DNA of 23,793 bases from a virus, in the IMG/VR virus record IMGVR_UViG_3300005617_000751, positions 1 to 23,793 of that record; one strand, given 5' to 3'. Below, piece after piece: positions 17,513 through 23,271 of this stretch (the stretch's first letter is position 1; every line of letters starts with the position of its first letter). The notes beneath the pieces were generated by a model. The model worked only from the letters and a program-made list of their open reading frames with translations. It was not told where the DNA came from and ran no database searches. The translations under genes and the position numbers were made by a program.

Positions 17513-17561
17513 GAGGTCTTTGCTTAAAAAGTTGTCCAATTGAACGATTGGTATTGATCAA

Positions 17562-17592
17562 ATTATATCACATTAAGAACCCACTTTGTCAA
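17562..17592 (-). promoter_or_regulatory. Capsid promoter, sigma70-type with consensus hexamers
   Basis: On the minus strand TTGACA (17592-17587) is followed after 19 bp by TATAAT (17567-17562), directly preceded by TGA, giving an extended -10 (TGnTATAAT). Both hexamers match the consensus exactly; the 19-bp spacing is longer than the optimum of 17, which the extended -10 may offset. The -35 box lies inside the last codons of scaffold. Transcription would begin near 17555, leaving a leader of about 130 nt before the capsid ATG. This is one of the few untranslated gaps over 100 bp in the structural block. Confidence 0.7.
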
Positions 17593-18256
17593 CATATCCG
17601 GGATGATTCTTTGCCGCTATTTCTAATCGGCTTTGTAAGTCTTTTCTATAATTGGGATCTGTTTTATATTTTTCAAGATTGTTCGATAACTCTAATTTAA
17701 TATCTTCTAAGGAAGCCGCATTCGTAATGCCTCCTGTATTGCCATTTGGAATTTGTGGATTGGTCGACATCATTTTGCTCCTTAGTTCTTCTAATGCTTT
17801 AACCGCATCAGCACTTCTTAAATTATCTGTTAATGCTTCAAAGGATTCTTGTGATAAATTAGCTTTCGCCCAATTGTTTAAAGTCATTAATCGATCTTTT
17901 GCATCAGGCCCTAATTTCTCGATTTCTTCTTTTTCATCCGTCCCAAATTCATCCATATATTTATCGACGGAGTCGAGCATTTTATCAATGACATCTTGAG
18001 GGACTCGCCTGTCTTTTGCAATCTGTCTAAATTCTTCAAAAGGAACATAATCCGGATCAAGATATTTTGATTTAGAAAAATCATATTCATCAGGGACAGT
18101 GCCTAATCGTTTCTCAAGTTCATGATGGCTTTTAGCGAGATCGGCCGTTGATTTAAATTTTTCATTTAACCATGTGGGCCTTTGACCCATTCCTGGAATC
18201 CCTTCATCGATATACCATAATGGAACTTCTGGTTTTGTTTCTTCATTTTCAGACAT
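17573..18256 (-). CDS. Scaffolding protein (T7 gp9-like, 227 aa)
   Basis: AAGGT lies 7 nt before the ATG, embedded in the last codons of the upstream gene, which stops 1 nt before. The protein is acidic and helical, with an early IPGMGQRPTWLNEKFKST followed by LAKSHHELEKRLGTVPDEYD, the typical G-x-RP-x-WL-x-x-KF opening of podovirus scaffolds. The C-terminus (KYKTDPNYRKDLQSRLEIAA) is helical and basic, as needed to contact capsid. Length is somewhat shorter than T7 gp9 (307 aa). Position between portal and capsid supports the role: it directs procapsid assembly and leaves the particle before packaging. The end of the gene also carries the -35 element of the capsid promoter. Confidence 0.88.
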   Translation of the reverse strand: MSENEETKPEVPLWYIDEGIPGMGQRPTWLNEKFKSTADLAKSHHELEKRLGTVPDEYDFSKSKYLDPDYVPFEEFRQIAKDRRVPQDVIDKMLDSVDKYMDEFGTDEKEEIEKLGPDAKDRLMTLNNWAKANLSQESFEALTDNLRSADAVKALEELRSKMMSTNPQIPNGNTGGITNAASLEDIKLELSNNLEKYKTDPNYRKDLQSRLEIAAKNHPGYVDKVGS

Positions 18257-18257
18257 A

Positions 18258-18569
18258 TTAACTACCTTGTGCTATTATTCTTTGTTTATGTGATGTCACA
18301 CAATTTAAAATCATTCTTGCAAAATCTTTAAATCCTTCTTGCCATAAGACATCTAATTGATAGGTTGGATTTCCTTTACTGACCATCGAAGGAATTAAAT
18401 ATTTTTCCATAATAATTTTTATAAACCGTCTTCCTGCTTCTTGATGTTCAAATAATTCATAACAGAGTTTATCAAATTCGAGTAACTCTGGATTATTTTT
18501 TAAATCATTAATACTTTTTTGGTATCCTTCAAAATAATTTTCTGGTTCTATTAATGGGTTTTTTTCCAT
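18258..18569 (-). CDS. Small protein between portal and scaffold (Bbp19-like?, 103 aa)
   Basis: AAGGA lies 6 nt before the ATG, and the stop is 1 nt ahead of the scaffold start, so it is part of the head operon. The sequence is helical and amphipathic: CYELFEHQEAGRRFIKIIME, then a Pro-containing linker, then LWQEGFKDFARMILNCV. The pattern of an early F/H-x-x-x-G-R/K-x-(F/V) and a later EG-(F/R)-x-x-x-A-x-x-I resembles the small BPP-1 Bbp19-type proteins encoded in this slot in related podoviruses. I cannot confirm this without a profile search. No transmembrane segment or signal peptide is visible. Function unknown; presumably head assembly or a minor virion component. Confidence 0.7.
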   Translation of the reverse strand: MEKNPLIEPENYFEGYQKSINDLKNNPELLEFDKLCYELFEHQEAGRRFIKIIMEKYLIPSMVSKGNPTYQLDVLWQEGFKDFARMILNCVTSHKQRIIAQGS

Positions 18570-18585
18570 TTAATTTCCTTATCCT

Positions 18586-20241
18586 TTATTCAACAGCAGG
18601 TGCAATAGGCGATTGTGCTGGGTTTTCAGGTTGTTCTGGCATCATGCCAGCGGATTGTGCAAGCTTCATTTGGCTATGTTCATCTTGAACTTGTTGCATG
18701 ACGCGTTTAACATCCTCTGGTTTATTTAAGAAACGTTCATCAATTTGTAACATTTCAGCTAACATATACGGTGTTGTTTTTGGATTAATATAAAGTTGTG
18801 TAGCTTCTGGTCCCATAATACCTTGCATAAGTTGAACATACTGTGTAAATGATTCAACATCAGCACGTCCTTTTACTTTAGCGAGGGGTGATTTATATCG
18901 AAATATAATAGGAACACCCCCTACATTGGGATAGGGTAATTTTCCCATTGAATGTAATATATACGCAAATCGTTTAATAACAGGCCATAAAAATTCTTGT
19001 TGCATACGTGAAAATAAAGGCCCTATTTTTTCTGCTAAACTTTGTTGTTTGATCGATAATTCATACGTCGATTTTGGTTGAACACTTAATGAATCTTCTG
19101 GTTGGTCCGCAAATAAAAGTGTTTTAATTTGCATACGTAGATCAGCCATTGTCATCTGCGCAAAGTTTGGATCCGCACTGTTAGGTAACGGTATAAGAGG
19201 GACTTGACCGTTTGTACCGATAGGAGCAATTGGAATAATAGTAAATGGTTCAAGTCTAAATGTATGAGGATTGAATACCGCATCACTAAATCCCATGTAA
19301 GGTCTGAATGTATTGAGATTGGCTGAAGCAAGTTCAACCCTCGCCATTTCATTTAAACTGATAATAGTGGGCAGGGCTTCCATTACCGGCCCCCGTCCCC
19401 ATGTTTCATTGTTGGTTTTCTTAAACCGCCACACAATGCCGGGATTGGATTCTAACCATTGAGTATACAATAAATCATTGTCAGCCCATACCGCATAACA
19501 ATATTTTTTGGGTTGATTCGGAAAATAGGCAACGCCTTCATAAATATTTCTAATTTTAGCATCCGGATCACCCGCTAATAATTGTTGTAAATTAAGTGTC
19601 ATTGTAATACCGGGCCATCGCGTATGTAATTCAGCAATTTTTAAATTTTGCCAAGTACGAAACCATGATTCAATATTTCCATTGACGGCTTCTTCAATGG
19701 CAAGTTTATCCATTGGGATGGATGTACAAAGAAAAGGTTGATCGTCTGTATGTTGATTAATAACAAGTGCGGATGTACCAATGGATAAATCGTAATAACA
19801 TTCATTAATGACGACATCAAAATTAGAAGCATGAATATAAGTAAAGAGTTGTCGCATATAAGCATTTAAAATTAATTGCGATTCTTCAATAATCGCTAGA
19901 TTTTCATCACTCGTTGGATCATCGACTATACTATCATCGACTTCAAGATATCCCCATTGCACCTGAGGCGGCGTCATTGTGCCATGAAGTTTTGATACAA
20001 AGGTTGTAACGCCTTCAACAGCTGTCGTGTCATAAACGCGTGTATTTTGAGTGGTTCCTTGAAATTCTTTTCCAGGCAAATAATAACGATTACGAAAAGG
20101 AACTGCATAAAAGAAGGCGGCTTGCATAATCGGTATCCATAAGTCAGCGACATATTTTGCTGAATTATATCGTTTACGCAATACCTCTAATAAAGATCCA
20201 TCGGGCATGGGTAATGGCGGCATTCCTTGCGTTGTATCCAT
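18586..20241 (-). CDS. Portal protein, head-tail connector (T7 gp8-like, 551 aa)
   Basis: AGGTGG 7 nt before the ATG overlaps the last codons of the preceding gene, which ends 3 nt upstream. Characteristic portal segments include EVLRKRYNSAKYVADLWIPI near the N-terminus, VYDTTAVEGVTTFVSKLHGT followed by MTPPQVQW (the conserved D-T/S-x-A-x-x-A-x-x-x-L-x-S/G-x-L-x-P element), YYDLSIGTSALVIN, NETWGRGPVMEALPTIISLN and EKIGPLFSRMQQEFLWPVIK. Length fits T7 gp8 (536 aa). The C-terminal ~50 residues are Pro/Gln/Glu-rich and probably disordered. It forms the dodecameric ring at the packaging vertex, binding terminase, scaffold and the tail adaptor. Confidence 0.95.
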   Translation of the reverse strand: MDTTQGMPPLPMPDGSLLEVLRKRYNSAKYVADLWIPIMQAAFFYAVPFRNRYYLPGKEFQGTTQNTRVYDTTAVEGVTTFVSKLHGTMTPPQVQWGYLEVDDSIVDDPTSDENLAIIEESQLILNAYMRQLFTYIHASNFDVVINECYYDLSIGTSALVINQHTDDQPFLCTSIPMDKLAIEEAVNGNIESWFRTWQNLKIAELHTRWPGITMTLNLQQLLAGDPDAKIRNIYEGVAYFPNQPKKYCYAVWADNDLLYTQWLESNPGIVWRFKKTNNETWGRGPVMEALPTIISLNEMARVELASANLNTFRPYMGFSDAVFNPHTFRLEPFTIIPIAPIGTNGQVPLIPLPNSADPNFAQMTMADLRMQIKTLLFADQPEDSLSVQPKSTYELSIKQQSLAEKIGPLFSRMQQEFLWPVIKRFAYILHSMGKLPYPNVGGVPIIFRYKSPLAKVKGRADVESFTQYVQLMQGIMGPEATQLYINPKTTPYMLAEMLQIDERFLNKPEDVKRVMQQVQDEHSQMKLAQSAGMMPEQPENPAQSPIAPAVE

Positions 20242-20244
20242 TCA

Positions 20245-20517
20245 TTAACCACCTAATTGAGCAGATTCGCCTAGTTGTTCTTCGGATGAAGTACCGAGAA
20301 ATCCTTGCGCCCGATTAGAGCGTCGAAGTGCTCTAATTTGCTTTTCATCGATTCGTCTTTTTTCAGCCGCTTGCTGATCTTTTTTTGCAGCAAGTTCACT
20401 TTTTGCTAATTCTGTTTGATCTCGATAAGCTTTAATCTGGGCGTTCATCAATTTTTGTTGTTTCTTTGATGGACCACCTAGTCCTAATATTTTAGCGATA
20501 CCACTAAATATACCCAT
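20245..20517 (-). CDS. Small basic helical protein upstream of portal (90 aa)
   Basis: GGAG lies 8 nt before the ATG. The N-terminus MGIFSGIAKILGLGG is a short hydrophobic or amphipathic segment, followed by a long charged helix (residues about 17-65) and an Arg-rich patch (IRALRRSNRAQGFLG) ending in a Gly/Ser tail. Small proteins of this build, with a C-terminal R-rich, G-F-L-G-like motif, occur next to portal genes in many podoviruses. T7 gp7.3, a minor tail protein, has a comparable Arg/Lys-plus-Gly/Ser tail, but I cannot show homology. Its stop lies inside the portal Shine-Dalgarno region, indicating coupling. Function unknown. Confidence 0.75.
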   Translation of the reverse strand: MGIFSGIAKILGLGGPSKKQQKLMNAQIKAYRDQTELAKSELAAKKDQQAAEKRRIDEKQIRALRRSNRAQGFLGTSSEEQLGESAQLGG

Positions 20518-20529
20518 TGAATTTACTCC

Positions 20530-20664
20530 TTAAATCCAAATATGAACATAAATCGTTTTTTCTTCAAAATCGTCGGCGAGTATTTCCTTGTCGACATAGA
20601 CAATACGCCATGCGATTTTAATTTTTTTACGCAGGTCCTTTATTTGAGACAGTATGGTTGCCAT
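20530..20664 (-). CDS. 44-aa mini-gene overlapping the 3' end of small terminase
   Basis: An ATG inside the last codons of the terminase gene, in the +1 frame, opens a 44-codon ORF that crosses the otherwise unexplained 109-bp gap and stops with a TAA whose bases run into the GGAG used by the next gene. The translation begins MATILSQIKDLRKKIKIAWR, continues with VYVDKEILADDFEEKTIYVH, and looks like a real soluble protein: a basic amphipathic helix followed by two strand-like segments with balanced charges. No Shine-Dalgarno precedes the ATG, so translation would depend on ribosomes finishing terminase. The overlap with terminase is 38 nt. No family recognised. The case rests on protein-like composition and the neat fit between neighbours. 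Confidence 0.55.
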   Translation of the reverse strand: MATILSQIKDLRKKIKIAWRIVYVDKEILADDFEEKTIYVHIWI

Positions 20665-21220
20665 TGTTATTTGTTAACATCGTTGCTAAATCTGATTTTA
20701 ACTGATCTATTTCCTTTTGTAACTCGAATACTTGGTGCGTTCTTAACCCAATATTGACCGCTTCCATCAATTGTTTTATTTCACTCGCGGTAAAATCACC
20801 ATTGGCTGCTTGTAATAGTAATTGACTGTAATGTTTGCTCGGATTGCCAGTCGGATCAAGATCTAATTTTATTCTTGAATTCTTACTGATACCAAAACGT
20901 GACCAACCCATCATCTTCCAATGATCAAATTTGTGATTTACCATACCGACGGGAGTGACCTCCTCTCTCAATTTATATCCTTCTATTTCCCATTCTTCAC
21001 GAGCAAACATTTTTCCTAGTTCATAACATTCACGAAAAATAGGAAAATCTTTTACCCATTCGTAAAAAGTGGTTTCACAAATATGAACTTCGGTACAAAA
21101 AGCCGTATAGCGTCCCTTTTGTAGCATGATTTTTAATATTAACGGACAGTGTGCTTCTTCATCAAATTTACTCTTTTTCCATCGTAATTTTTTGTAAAGA
21201 GCAATAACATCGATTGCCAT
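20627..21220 (-). CDS. Small terminase subunit, DNA-recognition (197 aa)
   Basis: Residues about 38-58 (TAFCTEVHICETTFYEWVKD) form a helix-turn-helix of the small-terminase type, followed by FPIFRECYELGKMFAREEWE and a KFDHWKMMGWSRFG region common in phage DNA-packaging proteins. The C-terminus has an oligomerisation-type coiled coil (HQVFELQKEIDQLKSDLATM). It would bind the viral packaging site and load the large subunit. The large terminase is not in this window, which is unusual for a gene so close to portal. The AAGGA is 12 nt from this ATG; an out-of-frame ATG 7 nt upstream is better placed, so translation may be inefficient. It heads the structural block, with the lysis cassette diverging 74 nt away. 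Confidence 0.8.
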   Translation of the reverse strand: MAIDVIALYKKLRWKKSKFDEEAHCPLILKIMLQKGRYTAFCTEVHICETTFYEWVKDFPIFRECYELGKMFAREEWEIEGYKLREEVTPVGMVNHKFDHWKMMGWSRFGISKNSRIKLDLDPTGNPSKHYSQLLLQAANGDFTASEIKQLMEAVNIGLRTHQVFELQKEIDQLKSDLATMLTNNNGNHTVSNKGPA

Positions 21221-21237
21221 AAGTCATTGTATTCCTT

Positions 21238-21263
21238 TTGATTTGTATTATTAATGGTATACT
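21238..21263 (+). promoter_or_regulatory. Candidate promoter of the plus-strand lysis cassette
   Basis: TATACT at 21258-21263 is a good -10 hexamer 30 nt before the first gene of the cassette. TTGATT at 21238-21243 could be a -35 but is only 14 bp away, so the -35 is weak or an activator is used. The complementary strand reads TATACC here, so divergent transcription toward small terminase could share this spot, but I see no convincing minus-strand -35. The 73-nt region between 21221 and 21293 is the only divergent gene start in the window. Confidence 0.4.
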
Positions 21264-21293
21264 CTTATCACTTTTAAATCTAGAGGGATAATT

Positions 21294-21638
21294 ATGACCA
21301 CAGAAAAACGGAAGAAAGAACCAAAAAAGAATGAAGAAATTGCTTCGCCTGATCTTGTTCTTATTTCTGAAACGATTAAATCACAATTACAAAACATCAA
21401 TAAAAGATTCGATGAATTATTAGAATTATCTAATATTTCCTTGGATGATGTAAAAAGTAAAATAAAAGAGGTGCACGTGTGTCATGCTGCTCAAATGCAA
21501 CAAATACTAAATGCCTTAATCATTCAAAAAGATTTTGCTCGTGATCAATCTTTGAACCAATTTAAAGTCACCGCTCTTGGGCTTGGATTATCTTTGACTG
21601 TTTTGTGCGCAATCAGTGTAAAAATCTTTTTTGGATAA
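21294..21638 (+). CDS. Tail-anchored coiled-coil protein, holin/XhlA-like topology (114 aa)
   Basis: GAGGG lies about 8 nt before the ATG. Residues 1-15 are very Lys/Glu-rich, residues ~20-90 are a helical coiled-coil-like stretch (ISETIKSQLQNINKRFDELL), and residues 92-114 are one transmembrane segment (VTALGLGLSLTVLCAISVKI) at the extreme C-terminus. This N-in, C-terminally anchored build is seen in XhlA-type hemolysin/holin accessory proteins and some phage holins. It opens a four-gene plus-strand unit ending in an endolysin candidate, which supports a lysis role, but there is no sequence motif proving holin function. A membrane-tethered regulator or superinfection protein is an alternative. 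Confidence 0.7.
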   Translation: MTTEKRKKEPKKNEEIASPDLVLISETIKSQLQNINKRFDELLELSNISLDDVKSKIKEVHVCHAAQMQQILNALIIQKDFARDQSLNQFKVTALGLGLSLTVLCAISVKIFFG

Positions 21639-21642
21639 AAAA

Positions 21643-21831
21643 ATGACAATAAATGATCAGGTAAAATTTGTAGATCAAAAATCACGCATAATATTCCTTC
21701 TTCTTGATAAAATTTTGAGCATAATGTTGGATAAAAATAAAACAATACAAGATTTTGAACATTTCCAGGATATATGTAATTATTTTATTCAGAAGTTAGA
21801 GGGGTTTGCTAAAGATTTAAACAATGTCTGA
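21643..21831 (+). CDS. Small helical protein in lysis cassette (62 aa)
   Basis: The ATG at 21643, 4 nt after the preceding stop and with GGA 7 nt upstream, is preferred over an in-frame TTG at 21631 that overlaps the previous gene. The sequence is almost entirely helical (VDQKSRIIFLLLDKILSIML, then FEHFQDICNYFIQKLEGFAK), with an amphipathic hydrophobic patch in the first half but no full transmembrane segment. No family recognised. Tight spacing on both sides indicates cotranscription with the tail-anchored protein and the endolysin candidate. It could be a lysis-timing partner (antiholin-like), but that is conjecture. Confidence 0.6.
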   Translation: MTINDQVKFVDQKSRIIFLLLDKILSIMLDKNKTIQDFEHFQDICNYFIQKLEGFAKDLNNV

Positions 21832-21878
21832 TAGTTACCACTACTAGACTTTTGAAACCAGATTAATAGGAAAATACC

Positions 21879-22049
21879 ATGTCCACCTATCACGAAGGAT
21901 TTAATGATGCAACTCACAGAATAATGTATTTATGTGATAAAGAAATAGAACGGCATTCTATAAAAGAAAATGGCGATAAAGGATTAGCTATATTAGAATT
22001 CAAACTTTATTTGGAACAATTGCTTTTAAAGGAAGATAAAACAATTTAA
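21879..22049 (+). CDS. 56-aa small protein in lysis cassette
   Basis: A short ORF with AGG 8 nt before its ATG fills the gap between the 62-aa gene and the endolysin candidate. Its stop abuts the AAGGA of the next gene, leaving 8 nt to that ATG. The translation (MSTYHEGFNDATHRIMYLCD and so on, ending LEQLLLKEDKTI) is charged and helical with no membrane segment. No family recognised. Position, ribosome site and codon use like its neighbours support a real gene; function unknown. Confidence 0.65.
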   Translation: MSTYHEGFNDATHRIMYLCDKEIERHSIKENGDKGLAILEFKLYLEQLLLKEDKTI

Positions 22050-22057
22050 GGAATGGC

Positions 22058-22528
22058 ATGTTTAATTCAATTCAACTCCGTGAGCTTATTATACGGCCTG
22101 TTCTTCATGATCTCATTGCTTATTCAGAAGATGCCGTAGAACTACTCATTTTTACTTGTGCTGTCGAATCCGATGGTGGAACTTATATTAAACAAATAAA
22201 AGGGCCTGCATTAGGTATTTATCAAATGGAGCCGGATACTTACAATGATTTGTGGATGAACTATATAAAAAATAAACCTGATCTTATCATGAAATTATTT
22301 TCAAACTTCGGTATTAATTTAATCCCACCAGAAGATAGAATGATTTATGATCTTCGTTTTGCAACCGCTATGGCAAGAATTTTTTATATGAGAACAGCTG
22401 AAGAAATCCCTCGCTCAAAAAATAGAGAGGCTGTTTGGGACTACTATAAAAAATATTGGAATACAAAAGACGGTAATTCTAAAAAAGATGCTTCCATCAG
22501 AAAATACTTATCTTTTATGACTAATTAA
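22058..22528 (+). CDS. Endolysin candidate, lysozyme/transglycosylase-like fold (156 aa)
   Basis: AAGGA lies 5 nt before the ATG. Residues 34-41 read CAVESDGG, placing a candidate catalytic Glu at position 37 in an E-S-x-x-G context. Residues 49-59 read GPALGIYQMEP, the second motif of soluble-lytic-transglycosylase/goose-lysozyme-like folds. Further on, YDLRFATAMARIFYMR and VWDYYKKYWNT match a widespread phage family I recognise by the GPALGxxQMEP and YWKxxYNT-like signatures. It has no signal peptide, so release to the wall would need a holin, consistent with the membrane protein at the head of this unit. It is the last gene of the cassette and meets the opposing operon with an 8-bp tail-to-tail overlap. 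A virion-associated muralytic role is the main alternative, since the gp16-like protein lacks this domain. Confidence 0.75.
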   Translation: MFNSIQLRELIIRPVLHDLIAYSEDAVELLIFTCAVESDGGTYIKQIKGPALGIYQMEPDTYNDLWMNYIKNKPDLIMKLFSNFGINLIPPEDRMIYDLRFATAMARIFYMRTAEEIPRSKNREAVWDYYKKYWNTKDGNSKKDASIRKYLSFMTN

Positions 22529-22733
22529 TTTCAGGATATCTTTCTAATAAAGTAGAAATAGAAATATTTCTGAAACAGGTTCGGCAAAGCAAACGAGTTA
22601 CTCGCTCAGTCATTTCTATTTTCACCCATTGAATAGGAATATAATCATGTGGCCCTCTATTCTTTCCACATAATTCTATCGCTTCTTTTTTTTCTCTTTC
22701 CATTCTTTCATCATGCGCTCTATTTAGACTCAT
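22521..22733 (-). CDS. 70-aa Cys/His protein, possible zinc ribbon
   Basis: The ORF starts 14 nt inside the 3' end of the LptE-like gene, so the two are coupled; GAG about 8 nt before the ATG is a weak Shine-Dalgarno, and Met11 is an alternative start. The N-terminal third is a highly charged helix (RAHDERMEREKKEAIELCGK). C22, H29, C50 and C53 (LCRTCF) could form a metal site, with HDYIPIQWVKIE between them. Short phage proteins with C-x6-H-D-(W/Y)-x-P-I and a later C-x2-C are common, so this looks like a phage gene rather than a host lptE neighbour. Function unknown. Confidence 0.65.
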   Translation of the reverse strand: MSLNRAHDERMEREKKEAIELCGKNRGPHDYIPIQWVKIEMTERVTRLLCRTCFRNISISTLLERYPEIN

Positions 22734-23271
22734 TAATTTTTCTCGATGATAATTGATATATTATAGATATAATAACATCTTGTCTTAATTTTTCATATCT
22801 TCCTTCTGCTTGAGTATCCATGGCTAATTTATTTTTAAAAGAGCCTGAAACAGATTGGTTCCTCATTATTTTCCTTTCATTTATTATTTTTTCTCCAGAA
22901 GGACTATAAAGAGAATAAGTTACATTAACAGAAACAAATATAGTCTCTACCTGAAATTTAGGATCATAATGAGACATAGAAATCTTTTCTGAAAAATTAA
23001 TTATTTCTAAGGTGTAACTTCCATTTGATACATCATCAATTCTAATATTTGAAAGTAATAAAATATTCTTTAACTCTTTTGTGAATTTATTATAGGGATC
23101 ATACGTTTTAATATAAATACTATTAAAATCTTTAGGAAAAGAATATTCGCTCCGTAACTGAAATCCACAGCCGGATAAGAATAAAAAAATAAGAAGCCAT
23201 CCATGGCTAAGGATTTTAATAAGAACGGAACTTATTCTTGTAAACACAGGGAGCCATAATATTTTTGTCAT
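22720..23271 (-). CDS. lptE: LptE-like LPS-assembly lipoprotein (phage-linked)
   Basis: A lipoprotein signal ends in L-S-G-C (Cys35 from this ATG), preceded by a hydrophobic WLLIFLFL. The mature protein opens CGFQLRSEYSFPKDFNSIYI followed by TYDPYNKFTKELKNILL. This parallels LptE (E. coli CGWHLRDTTQVP, then a DPN...LSRAVRNQLRLNGV region). It continues with a middle strand region with VETIFVSVNVTYSLYSPSGE and a C-terminal AMDTQAEGRYEKLRQDVIIS helix, again the LptE layout. Mature length (~149 aa) is somewhat short because the Ser/Thr-rich tail is missing. LptE plugs LptD at the outer membrane to insert LPS. The start is uncertain: ATG at 23271 or GTG at 23247 (27-residue signal), neither with a Shine-Dalgarno and both inside the upstream gene. 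Host lptE normally sits between leuS and holA; neither is here. Confidence 0.8.
   Translation of the reverse strand: MTKILWLPVFTRISSVLIKILSHGWLLIFLFLSGCGFQLRSEYSFPKDFNSIYIKTYDPYNKFTKELKNILLLSNIRIDDVSNGSYTLEIINFSEKISMSHYDPKFQVETIFVSVNVTYSLYSPSGEKIINERKIMRNQSVSGSFKNKLAMDTQAEGRYEKLRQDVIISIIYQLSSRKINESK

Noticed and set aside
22560-22571. Palindrome AGAAATATTTCT as a terminator between the convergent operons
   Set aside because: It is AT-only in its core, lies inside the 70-aa coding region and has no following U-tract; no credible terminator is visible at the convergent junction.
22720-23271. Host chromosomal lptE flanking a prophage
   Set aside because: Neither leuS nor holA is adjacent; the downstream gene is a short phage-like Cys/His protein overlapping by 14 nt. 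Not fully excluded because the right flank ends at 23793.
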